A DNA stretch of 10,693 nucleotides from Micavibrio aeruginosavorus (GCA_020720905.1 DYNT01000031.1:1-10693); one strand, 5' to 3'. Positions 1 through 5,741 are shown, counted from the first letter of the stretch. Notes: a model not told the origin generated them from the letters alone. Numbers and translations are program-made.

Positions 1-79
1 CAACCAATTCGCTGTGTCAACAGAAAATATGACTCTACTTATGGACTGATTAATAAAATGTTGAGAGGCCTTCTTATTG
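1..79. other. AT-rich sequence of unknown origin abutting the uvrB remnant
   Basis: This short stretch is clearly richer in A+T than the rest of the window. It stops matching any recognisable gene exactly where the UvrB-like frame begins. One frame stays open from position 1 to a TGA at 100-102, but I recognise nothing in its translation. It may be the end of an inserted element or of a rearranged segment. Confidence 0.35.
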
Positions 80-172
80 GAAACCGCCGCCCGTTTGCGC
101 GATGAAATCCGTCGGCTAGAAGCGGCGGAGATGGAGATTGGGGAAGGCAAGATTATTGGCACGGATCCGTAG
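80..172 (+). pseudogene. uvrB: C-terminal UVR-motif remnant of UvrB (excinuclease ABC subunit B)
   Basis: The frame starting at 80 reads ETAARLRDEIRRLEAAE followed by a short polar tail and a TAG at 170-172. This is the UVR motif that ends UvrB and contacts UvrC in nucleotide excision repair. Upstream of codon 80 the frame gives only six more residues (65-79), which do not resemble UvrB, and then a TGA at 62-64. The other two frames upstream also do not read as UvrB. Only about 30 codons of a ~650-700-residue protein are therefore present, joined to AT-rich sequence. The 3' end overlaps the 3' end of rcdA on the other strand by 20 bp (153-172). UVR motifs also occur in UvrC and McsA/ClpC-type proteins, so UvrB is the best rather than the only reading. 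Whether this is a decayed gene, an insertion junction or a chimeric contig cannot be decided here. Confidence 0.6.
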
Positions 173-626
173 GGGGATCGATGATCTGAATGCCTTGGAT
201 CATGCCAAAGTTTGGCACTTCGCCCGCCGCTAATTTATCGCGCACCATCGCATCCAAACGCAAAATCCGCGCATACAGCAAGTGCGTGCGCTCTAGCAAT
301 TGGCGAAGGCCTGCTGGCAATTCTTCCAAGTCATTGCCCACGGGATTCTCGCACTCATCGCCGCCGCCTAAAGCATATTGGGGCGATGAAAATTGTTCTG
401 GTGAAATCTCTCCCGACAATAAGGCTTTCATCGCCAAAAGCCATGTCATCACCTGAATCAAGCGTGCAGAAACGCGGGTGTGATGATAGCCAACATGCAA
501 ATTGTGGGGGAGGTTTTGGGACCCTCGCCCTGATTGCTCTTGAAACGCGATATAGTTACGCGCCTCCATGGTCAGCGCTACGCCTTCATCAAACGTGCGA
601 TCCAAAAGAGTGGCGGTCTTGGGCAT
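153..626 (-). CDS. rcdA: RcdA family protein (DUF1465), adaptor for ClpXP-dependent CtrA degradation
   Basis: This 157-residue protein matches the DUF1465/RcdA family. In Caulobacter, RcdA works with CpdR and the c-di-GMP-binding protein PopA to present the cell-cycle regulator CtrA to the ClpXP protease at the pole. Visible family features are an N-terminal helix (F-x-EG-x-ALTMEARNY, about 12-25), a second long helix holding RVSARLIQVMTWLLAMKAL (about 51-69), and a third helix (about 102-133) with LLERTHLLYARILRLDAM. These would make the helical bundle. They are followed by a short, Pro/Asp-rich tail (about 138-157) that is probably flexible, as in Caulobacter, where the tail is needed for function. 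The ATG is preceded by AAGGAG at good spacing. The gene converges on the uvrB remnant and diverges from the GGDEF gene. No TTAA-N7-TTAA CtrA site is seen upstream. Family assignment is firm; the cell-cycle role is transferred from Caulobacter. Confidence 0.85.
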   Translation of the reverse strand: MPKTATLLDRTFDEGVALTMEARNYIAFQEQSGRGSQNLPHNLHVGYHHTRVSARLIQVMTWLLAMKALLSGEISPEQFSSPQYALGGGDECENPVGNDLEELPAGLRQLLERTHLLYARILRLDAMVRDKLAAGEVPNFGMIQGIQIIDPPTDPCQ

Positions 627-735
627 GGGGCGTCTCCTTAAGGTGTCATCCTGATTTCACTTTTTCCATCCCTACACCACGGAATCTTAAAAAGACGTGT
701 ATGTTTGCCTTTTTTTGATGAAAGGAAAGCGGCGG

Positions 736-767
736 TTGTGATAAAAATGCTGTTTTTGCAATATGAT
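736..767 (+). promoter_or_regulatory. Possible sigma70-type promoter for the GGDEF gene
   Basis: TATGAT at 762-767 matches the -10 consensus at five of six positions. TTGTGA at 736-741 is a possible -35 box but lies 20 bp away. CAATAT at 759-764 gives 17 bp spacing but is a poorer -10. Transcription would begin near 774, just before the first arm of the hairpin set at 780-844. The assignment rests on consensus matches only. Confidence 0.3.
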
Positions 768-779
768 CAATGGAATAGG

Positions 780-844
780 CTTGTTCTTTTGTTTTAAGGA
801 AAGCGAAGAACAAGGGGGGGCTTGCCTAGCCTTTCCTTGTTCTT
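780..844 (+). promoter_or_regulatory. Leader with mutually exclusive hairpins upstream of the GGDEF gene
   Basis: CTTGTTCTT occurs at 780-788 and again at 836-844. The exact reverse complement AAGAACAAG lies between them at 806-814, so the middle arm can pair with either flank but not both. The downstream pairing extends to 10 Watson-Crick pairs (806-815 with 835-844) and can continue through G-U pairs using the run of G at 814-820. A further inverted pair, 796-803 with 831-838 (AAGGAAAG/CTTTCCTT), competes with it. No U-tract follows, so it is not a simple terminator. It could control translation or mRNA stability. I do not recognise it as a named riboswitch. Confidence 0.4.
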
Positions 845-879
845 GGCCAAAGGGTGCGGATCCTGTTATAACCTTATCT

Positions 880-2190
880 ATGAAAAAGCCGTTGCTTGAT
901 TTGGTCGCCCGTGAACGCCGTAGCACCCTTCGCCGCCGTGATGATAGCCTGTTGCCTAACTTTCAGGATTTGATTGATGGCGCGGTGCAGGGCATTTTGG
1001 TGCACAGCAATTTTAGGCCGCTTTACGCCAACGATTCTTTTGCGCGGCTTTTTGGGTATGACAGCGCGGAAGATATTATGGCGATGCCGCTCATCCGCTC
1101 GCTTTATCCACCGGAAAGCTGGCCGGATGTGGAACAGGACTATAACGATATTATTCGTGGCGAAACTTTCGCGCCGATTGGGCGGATGCCTGCCGTGCGC
1201 CGCGATGGGCACGAGATATGGCTTTCGGTCACCAAGAGGCTGATTGATTGGCATGGGCAGCAAGCCGTCCATCTGTGCGCGTTTGACATCACGCGCCAAG
1301 TCGAAGTTGAAGCGACAATGATGGATAATGAGCAAGCGTTGCGCTCGATCTTAGAGATTTTGCCCGTTCCTGTTTTTATCGCGCGACGCAGCGATGGGCG
1401 AATGATGTTTGTCAATCGCAAGACGTGCTTGCTTTTGGAACAAAGCGCGGGGCCGTTGTTGAAGGCGCGCTCATCGGATTTTTACGTTGAGCAAGAGGAT
1501 CGCCAACGCATTCATTCGATGGTGGATACTATTCACGATGTGCGCGATATCGAAGTGCGCATGAAAACGGCGCAAGGACGCGGCTTTTTGGCAGAGCTGG
1601 CGGCGATTGGCATCAGCTATATGGGTTCTCCCGCGACGCTGGTTTCTATGAGCGATATTTCCAAGCGCAAGGAGTTGGAGGACGAGTTGTTCCATCAGGC
1701 CAACACGGACGAGCTAACGGGGATTAGCAATCGGCGCAGCTTTATGAATCAGGCTGAGCAAGAAATTCGCCGTGCGCGGCGTTTCGGACGTGGTCTTTCC
1801 ATCATTATGATGGATTTGGATCATTTTAAACGGGTCAACGACACCTTTGGCCATGCGGTGGGTGATATCACGCTGGGGACGATTGTGCGGGCCAGCCTTG
1901 AAAGCTTGCGTGAGTCCGACATCATGGGGCGTCTGGGCGGCGAGGAATTTGCGATCCTGTTGCCAGAGACGGAAGTGCAAGCGGCCAGTGAAGTGGCTGG
2001 GCGCTTGCTCGCGCATATTCGCGAAACGCCGATTGCGATGACGGAAGGCACCATTCAATGCACGACCAGTCTTGGCGTGGCAGAGCTTAAGCCTACGGAC
2101 AGCACCATTGACGATTTGTTGGTGCGTGCCGATGTTGCTCTTTTTCGCGCTAAAGAAGCTGGCCGCAACCGCGTTGAAATCGCGGAGTAG
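880..2190 (+). CDS. PAS-PAS-GGDEF diguanylate cyclase
   Basis: The product is probably a soluble diguanylate cyclase that makes c-di-GMP from two GTP; no membrane segment is seen. From the ATG at 880 it has 436 residues. PAS domain 1 covers about 28-140, PAS domain 2 about 150-262 (with ILPVPVFIARRSDGRMMFVNR), each ending in a DI(S/T)-type linker, and the GGDEF domain about 272-436. The active site is GGEEF at 353-357 and looks intact. An RESD (344-347) five residues before it is a canonical RxxD product-inhibition site. DLDHFKRVND (about 312-321) carries the metal-binding Asp and substrate residues. The reading frame is open to an ATG at 763, but those extra 39 residues look non-native and cover the hairpin leader, so 880 is preferred. 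Neither start has a strong Shine-Dalgarno. The ligands of the PAS domains are unknown. The 3' end meets znuA tail to tail with 6 bp between the stops. Confidence 0.85.
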   Translation: MKKPLLDLVARERRSTLRRRDDSLLPNFQDLIDGAVQGILVHSNFRPLYANDSFARLFGYDSAEDIMAMPLIRSLYPPESWPDVEQDYNDIIRGETFAPIGRMPAVRRDGHEIWLSVTKRLIDWHGQQAVHLCAFDITRQVEVEATMMDNEQALRSILEILPVPVFIARRSDGRMMFVNRKTCLLLEQSAGPLLKARSSDFYVEQEDRQRIHSMVDTIHDVRDIEVRMKTAQGRGFLAELAAIGISYMGSPATLVSMSDISKRKELEDELFHQANTDELTGISNRRSFMNQAEQEIRRARRFGRGLSIIMMDLDHFKRVNDTFGHAVGDITLGTIVRASLESLRESDIMGRLGGEEFAILLPETEVQAASEVAGRLLAHIRETPIAMTEGTIQCTTSLGVAELKPTDSTIDDLLVRADVALFRAKEAGRNRVEIAE

Positions 2191-2196
2191 GATTTC

Positions 2197-3117
2197 TTAT
2201 TTCATCCCATCCAAAATCTTTTTGATATTGCCTTTCATCATCGCCAGATAGGTGGGGGCTTCACCATCAGGAGCCGAAAGCGCATCGGCATAAAGTGTTC
2301 CGCCTATTCTAGCCCCTGTATCTTTGGCTAGTTGCTGTGTCAGGCGCGGATCGGTCATGTTCTCGATATAAAAGGTTGTGACGCCTTCGCGTTTAACCTG
2401 ATCCGTCAGCGCGGCAAGGTTTGAGGCCGAGGGTTGCGCATCGGTGCTGATCCCCATAGGCGCAAGGATTTGCAGGCCATAGGCGGCAGCAAAGTAACCG
2501 AAAGCATCATGCGCTGTTAGAAGCTTACGTTTTCCCGGCGCAAGAGAAGCAAAGGCAGCGCGTGTTTCTTGGTCAAGGGCAAGAATCTCATCGCGATAGG
2601 TGCGGGCACGTTCTTTCATTGCTGAGGCGTCATCAGGACGTGCGGCGTTTAAAGCGCCATAGATGTTTTGAACGTACAAAGCGCCGTTGCGTAAATCTTG
2701 CCAAGCGTGGGGATCGGTCGCGCCATCATGATGGTGATGGCCTTCATGTTTTTCATGGCCTTCGTGCTCTTTCATGGCGCGGGGTGTGACGCCTGCCGAT
2801 ACCACCAACAACTTGGCTTTGGTGCCAGAGGCCTTGATAATTTTGTGGAGCCATGGCTCAAAGCCAAGGCCATTGATGGCGATGATATCCGCGCTTGCGA
2901 TGAGTTTGACGGCATCGGGCGTTGGCTCAAACGTGTGCGCGTCTTGATCGGAGCCGACCAGCGTCTTCACCTCAACGGTCTCGCCGCCCACATGCGCCAC
3001 CATATCGCCAAGCAGGCTAAAGCTGGCCACGACCTTAAGGGGAGAGGGGTGCTCTGCCTGTGCAGGGGCAGCCACGTGAAGTAAGGCCAGAAGAAAAAGC
3101 CAAAGGATGCGATGCAT
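2197..3117 (-). CDS. znuA: Zinc ABC transporter periplasmic binding protein ZnuA
   Basis: This is the high-affinity Zn2+-binding protein that delivers metal to ZnuB. From the chosen start it has 306 residues, with a clear Sec signal peptide (MHRILWLFLLALLHVAAPAQA, cleaved before EH). Cluster A-I ligand positions are visible: His61 in DAHTFEP, His137 in DPHAW, His203 in TAHDAFGYF and Asp278 in YADAL. His at the third position, rather than the Glu of Mn-binding relatives such as PsaA, argues for zinc. A His-rich acidic loop at about 118-130 holds seven His and is typical of ZnuA. An upstream ATG at 3127-3129 (and a longer frame to 3183) exists. The ATG at 3115-3117 is favoured because GAGG sits six bases before it and the signal peptide then starts correctly. 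The gene is divergent from znuCB, with a palindrome at 3152-3164 between them. Confidence 0.93.
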   Translation of the reverse strand: MHRILWLFLLALLHVAAPAQAEHPSPLKVVASFSLLGDMVAHVGGETVEVKTLVGSDQDAHTFEPTPDAVKLIASADIIAINGLGFEPWLHKIIKASGTKAKLLVVSAGVTPRAMKEHEGHEKHEGHHHHDGATDPHAWQDLRNGALYVQNIYGALNAARPDDASAMKERARTYRDEILALDQETRAAFASLAPGKRKLLTAHDAFGYFAAAYGLQILAPMGISTDAQPSASNLAALTDQVKREGVTTFYIENMTDPRLTQQLAKDTGARIGGTLYADALSAPDGEAPTYLAMMKGNIKKILDGMK

Positions 3118-3151
3118 AAAAAACCTCATGATGTTTTTTGAAGAAAAGGAG

Positions 3152-3164
3152 TTTATAGTATAAA
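3152..3164. promoter_or_regulatory. Candidate Zur operator overlapping divergent -10 boxes
   Basis: TTTATAGTATAAA is a perfect odd-centred palindrome in the only gap between znuA and the znuCB operon. It agrees at 11 of 13 positions with the GTTATAnTATAAC core of Zur sites as I know them from gammaproteobacteria. On the minus strand, TATAAA lies 17 bp after TTTTAC, giving a plausible znuA promoter. On the plus strand, TATAGT (3154-3159) could be the -10 of the other operon. A bound Zn-Zur dimer would then block both. The arms stop at 6 bp, shorter than typical Zur boxes, and no zur gene is in the window. Confidence 0.5.
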
Positions 3165-3198
3165 GCCGTATCGGGTAAAACAAAAGAGGAGAGGTAGC

Positions 3199-3285
3199 AT
3201 GTTCGGCATGAGTATGGCGGCGCGGTTGAGCCTTGCTGCCGTTGTCTCTGCGTGTGTGATCGCGTTGGCTTTTTGGGCGTGGTAG
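3199..3285 (+). CDS. 28-residue single-span membrane microprotein leading the znuCB operon
   Basis: This short frame has the strongest ribosome binding site in the region: AGGAG at 3187-3191, seven bases before the ATG, within two GAGG copies. Translation gives MFGMSMAAR followed by an apolar stretch of about 19 residues ending in AFWAW and a TAG at 3283-3285. A short positively charged N-terminus and one hydrophobic helix suggest an inner-membrane microprotein. It ends eight bases before the proposed znuC start, so it is probably co-transcribed and possibly translationally coupled. It has one Cys and no His, so direct metal binding is not obvious. I do not recognise a family. It could be a regulatory leader peptide or a small subunit of the transporter, or not be a gene. 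Confidence 0.55.
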   Translation: MFGMSMAARLSLAAVVSACVIALAFWAW

Positions 3286-3293
3286 AGAAAGGC

Positions 3294-4091
3294 ATGAAGG
3301 AAATGACAGTAGCGCATGTGATCCTTGACGACGTTAGCTATCACTACGGGCATCATAAGGCTTTGCAGGACGTGTCAGGCGTGTTTCCTGCGGGCTCATT
3401 GACGGCGGTGGCGGGGCCTAATGGCGCGGGTAAAAGTACGCTGCTTAAAATCATCGCGGGCGTGATGAAGCCGCAAAAGGGACGCGTGATTGTCGCGCCA
3501 GCCTTGAAAGGCAAGATAGGCTATTTGCCGCAAATTAGCGCGATGGAGCGCGATTATCCTCTTAACGTGCGTGATGCAGTGAGTACGGGGCTGTGGCCTG
3601 GGGCCGGAAGCTTCCCTTCGTTTCAAGACGGTGCGCTGAAAACGCGGGTGGACAAGGCGTTGGAGGATGTGGGGCTGCAAGACTTTGCCCTGCGACAAAT
3701 GGCTGAGCTTTCCGGCGGACAGTTTCAAAGGCTTTTGTTTGCTCGTCTGATTGTGCAAGACCCCCAATTGATCTTGCTGGATGAGCCTTTTGCGGCGATT
3801 GATGCGCAGACGATTGCCTCTTTGATCCAACAGATTATGGCATGGCACACGCAGGGGCGCACAATCATTTGTATTCTTCATGATTTGCTGTTGATTAAAA
3901 AATACTTCCCCGAATCTTTTTTGCTGGCGGGCAAGTGCATGGGGCGCGGTCATACGCATACGTTGTTTGAGCAAAAATTGCTATCCTTCGATCTGGATAT
4001 GGCTGAATTGGTCACGCCGGAAAAGAAGGTGGATTCAGCATTTAGCATTCAGGATTCAGCATTCAGGATTCAGGAGGAAGGAAAACAATGA
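3294..4091 (+). CDS. znuC: Zinc ABC transporter ATP-binding protein ZnuC
   Basis: This is the cytoplasmic ATPase that powers ZnuB. From ATG 3294 it has 265 residues. Walker A is GPNGAGKST (41-49), the Q-loop Gln lies in YLPQ (about 80), the signature is LSGGQ (139-143), Walker B is LILLDEP (159-165) and the switch His is in ILHD (about 196). The open frame reaches back to 3252, but those 14 residues overlap the microprotein and look non-native. ATG 3303 is an alternative with GAAAGG ten bases upstream. The last ~17 residues (DSAFSIQDSAFRIQ and the end) are encoded by the heptamer array at 4032-4073 and look like acquired sequence, not family sequence. The stop overlaps the next start as ATGA (4088-4091). 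Confidence 0.92.
   Translation: MKEMTVAHVILDDVSYHYGHHKALQDVSGVFPAGSLTAVAGPNGAGKSTLLKIIAGVMKPQKGRVIVAPALKGKIGYLPQISAMERDYPLNVRDAVSTGLWPGAGSFPSFQDGALKTRVDKALEDVGLQDFALRQMAELSGGQFQRLLFARLIVQDPQLILLDEPFAAIDAQTIASLIQQIMAWHTQGRTIICILHDLLLIKKYFPESFLLAGKCMGRGHTHTLFEQKLLSFDLDMAELVTPEKKVDSAFSIQDSAFRIQEEGKQ
4032..4073 (+). repeat. Left heptamer array, six (G/C)ATT(C/T)AG units
   Basis: Six consecutive 7-bp units read GATTCAG, CATTTAG, CATTCAG, GATTCAG, CATTCAG, GATTCAG. They lie inside the 3' end of znuC and are translated in its frame. The array is followed at once by the GGAGGAAGG ribosome binding site (4073-4081) of the four-helix-bundle gene. Confidence 0.9.
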
Positions 4092-4468
4092 TGAAAAGCT
4101 ACAAGGATCTTGATGTTTGGAAGAAGTCGGTCAGTTTGGTTACGGATGTTTATCTTGCAACGAAAGAGTTTCCTCGTGAAGAGCTCTATGGGCTGACAAG
4201 TCCAATTCGGCGCTCAGCTGTATCAATTCCCTCCAATATCGCCGAGGGTAGAGGAAAAAGAAGCACAAACGACTTTATTCGTTATATTAACATTTCTTAT
4301 GGCTCTCTGACCGAGCTTGAAACACAGCTCGTTATCAGTGTTAATCTTGGCTATCTAAAACAAACGCAACTGAACGATTTTTCTGAAAAAACGGCTGAAA
4401 TTAGCAGGATGTTAAATGGTTTGATTTTCAGCCTTAAAAGAAAGGATTCCCTGAATGCTGAATCCTGA
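4088..4468 (+). CDS. Four-helix-bundle protein, 23S rRNA intervening-sequence (S23) family
   Basis: The 126-residue product has the hallmarks of the S23/IVS-encoded four-helix-bundle family: YKDLDVWKKSVSLV near the N-terminus, FPREELYGLTSPIRRSAVSIPSNIAEG in the middle (about 28-54), and FIRYINISYGSLTELETQL (about 63-81). Length is normal for the family. These proteins are small basic bundles first seen encoded inside 23S rRNA intervening sequences. Their biochemical role is not established; nucleic-acid binding is often proposed. GGAGGAAGG ends six bases before ATG 4088; ATG 4091 is equally possible. Base composition is lower in GC than in znuC and znuB. The last codons and the stop lie in the right heptamer array, and the gene overlaps the znuB start by 14 bp. 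It has no obvious role in zinc uptake and looks inserted. Confidence 0.88.
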   Translation: MMKSYKDLDVWKKSVSLVTDVYLATKEFPREELYGLTSPIRRSAVSIPSNIAEGRGKRSTNDFIRYINISYGSLTELETQLVISVNLGYLKQTQLNDFSEKTAEISRMLNGLIFSLKRKDSLNAES

Positions 4469-4478
4469 ATCCCGAATC
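4451..4478 (-). repeat. Right heptamer array, four inverted units
   Basis: Units read CTGAATG, CTGAATC, CTGAATC, CCGAATC on the plus strand, the complement of the left array. They contain the end of the four-helix-bundle gene (TGA at 4466-4468) and the ATG of znuB (4455). Confidence 0.88.
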
Positions 4479-5339
4479 CTTTACTTCCTTATCTCCCCCT
4501 TCACCGACTATGCCTTTATGAAGCGGGCGCTTGTCGCCGCGTTAGCGCTGGCAATCTCTGGTGCGCCTTTGGGCGTTTTGATGCTGTTGCGGCGCATGAC
4601 GCTGGTGGGGGATGCTCTCTCGCATGCTATTTTACCAGGTATTGCTGTCGCCTTCTTTGTGGCAGGGCTGTCTTTGTGGGCGATGACATTGGGCGGCGTG
4701 ATCGCAGCGCTGATTGTGGCGGGATTGGCGGCGTTTTTAACGCGGTTGACCGATATGAAAGAAGACGCGGCCTTCGCGCTGCTTTATCTTCTTTCTTTGG
4801 CTGTGGGCGTGGCGTTGATTTCTCTGAAGGGCAGCAGCGCCCATCTTATGCACGTTCTGTTTGGCAACATTTTAGCGATTGATCAAGAAACGCTGATCCT
4901 CGTTGTTGGTGTTTGCTGTCTATCGCTTTTCATGATCGCGGCGCTTTATAGGCGCTTTGTGATCGATGGTTTTGATGGCGCGTTTATGCGAACCGCTGGC
5001 GCGCAGCGGCGCGGGGTGGGGCTTATGGGGCTTGCCTTTTTTGCGCTGCTGATGATCAACTTGGTGGCGTCGTTTCAGGCTATGGGCACGTTGATGGCTT
5101 TGGCTCTTATGGTGCTGCCTGCGATGGCGGCTCGTTTTTGGACAAAGACAATGGATGGCATGCTGCCTCTTGCGATGGGGCTAGGCGCGGTTGCTTCTTA
5201 TGCGGGGCTTGTGTTGTCTTATCACACGGCCATCCCTTCTGGCCCTGCCATTGTTCTGGTGGCAGGGGGGATGGCTGTTTTTTCAGCGATGCTAGGCCGG
5301 TTCGGCAGTGCGAGGGCGTGCGCGGGGCAGCGGCACTAA
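4455..5339 (+). CDS. znuB: Zinc ABC transporter permease ZnuB
   Basis: This is the integral membrane channel subunit of the ABC-3 family, which moves Zn2+ across the inner membrane with ZnuA and ZnuC. It has 294 residues. About eight hydrophobic segments are seen, and the family motif region LRRMTLVGDALSHAILPGIAVAFF lies at about 45-68. The ISPFTDYAFMKRALVA stretch (13-28) is the normal family N-terminus; the first ~9 residues (MLNPESRIL) come from the right heptamer array. The ATG at 4455 has AAGGA eight bases upstream (4442-4446), inside the preceding gene, so translational coupling is likely. ATG 4518 would cut into the conserved part. The C-terminus ends in a short basic tail. Confidence 0.92.
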   Translation: MLNPESRILYFLISPFTDYAFMKRALVAALALAISGAPLGVLMLLRRMTLVGDALSHAILPGIAVAFFVAGLSLWAMTLGGVIAALIVAGLAAFLTRLTDMKEDAAFALLYLLSLAVGVALISLKGSSAHLMHVLFGNILAIDQETLILVVGVCCLSLFMIAALYRRFVIDGFDGAFMRTAGAQRRGVGLMGLAFFALLMINLVASFQAMGTLMALALMVLPAMAARFWTKTMDGMLPLAMGLGAVASYAGLVLSYHTAIPSGPAIVLVAGGMAVFSAMLGRFGSARACAGQRH

Positions 5340-5343
5340 CAGC

Positions 5344-5592
5344 TTACCAGTCTTGATTTTCGATATAATCGTACAGATAGCCAGAGCCAGCGCCAACCGC
5401 GCCGCCAATGGCCGCGCCGCACGCCACGCAGCCGCCCATGGCCACGGTGCTGATCGCGCCAACCGTCGTGCCGATGGCGCCCCCCGTCAGAACGCGTTGT
5501 TGTTTTGCTGATAAATCGCTGCACGCGCTAAGGCCTAGCAAGCAAATCAAAAGCAAGCCAAGACGGCTTGTGTGATGGGATAACGTTGTCAT
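5344..5592 (-). CDS. Small glycine-zipper lipoprotein
   Basis: From the ATG at 5590-5592 the product has 82 residues. It starts with a lipoprotein signal: LGLLLICLLGLSAC ends in an LSAC lipobox, so the Cys would be lipidated and the protein anchored in the inner or outer membrane. The mature part is dominated by a glycine-zipper hydrophobic stretch (GGAIGTTVGAI through GAAIGGAVGAGSG), interrupted by a CVAC pair, and ends in a Tyr/Asp-rich tail. AGGAGA precedes the start; a longer frame to 5628 lacks such a site. Similar small glycine-zipper lipoproteins are common in Proteobacteria and often of unknown role. It converges on znuB with four bases between stops and shows no link to zinc uptake. 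Confidence 0.7.
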   Translation of the reverse strand: MTTLSHHTSRLGLLLICLLGLSACSDLSAKQQRVLTGGAIGTTVGAISTVAMGGCVACGAAIGGAVGAGSGYLYDYIENQDW

Positions 5593-5741
5593 GGGGTGTC
5601 TCCTGAATAAATACTGAATTAATCTCATAACAGGAAATCCCTACCAAAAGGTTGACGCCCGCGCCCCCGTTTCTTTAAAGCCAGGCAAGAAAGCCTTAAC
5701 CCCTTGAAACTTAATTTTTATTATGTGTTTTTTTGTTTGGT

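Larger units (their letters stand above)
4031..4479 (+). mobile_element. IVS-like insertion: four-helix-bundle gene bracketed by inverted heptamer arrays
   Basis: The unit consists of a left array (4032-4073), an S23/four-helix-bundle ORF, and a right array in inverted orientation (4451-4478). A perfect 21-bp inverted repeat pairs 4047-4067 with 4450-4470, and the match continues outward with mismatches. The block is visibly AT-richer than znuC and znuB and splits genes that are normally adjacent. Intervening sequences in 23S rRNA genes have this same plan, complementary ends around an S23-type ORF. There is no transposase and no clear target-site duplication, so the transfer mechanism is unknown. 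The exact boundaries are inferred from the arrays. Confidence 0.55.

Noticed and set aside
163..718. Plus-strand open frames opposite rcdA, up to 168 codons
   Set aside because: They lie antisense to a recognised family member, have no supporting ribosome binding site and translate to low-complexity basic sequence typical of a shadow frame.
627..760. CtrA binding site upstream of rcdA
   Set aside because: Several TTAA half-sites occur, but none has the TTAA-N7-TTAA spacing.
763..879. N-terminal extension of the GGDEF protein from ATG 763
   Set aside because: There is no ribosome binding site, the translation is unlike the rest of the protein and it covers the hairpin leader; kept only as an alternative.
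1103..1111. DnaA box-like TTATCCACC
   Set aside because: It is a single imperfect match inside the PAS domain coding sequence, with no cluster or AT-rich unwinding region.
2698..3084. Plus-strand 128-codon frame opposite znuA
   Set aside because: It mirrors the conserved znuA coding region including the His-rich loop; its His/Met-rich start is the complement of that loop.
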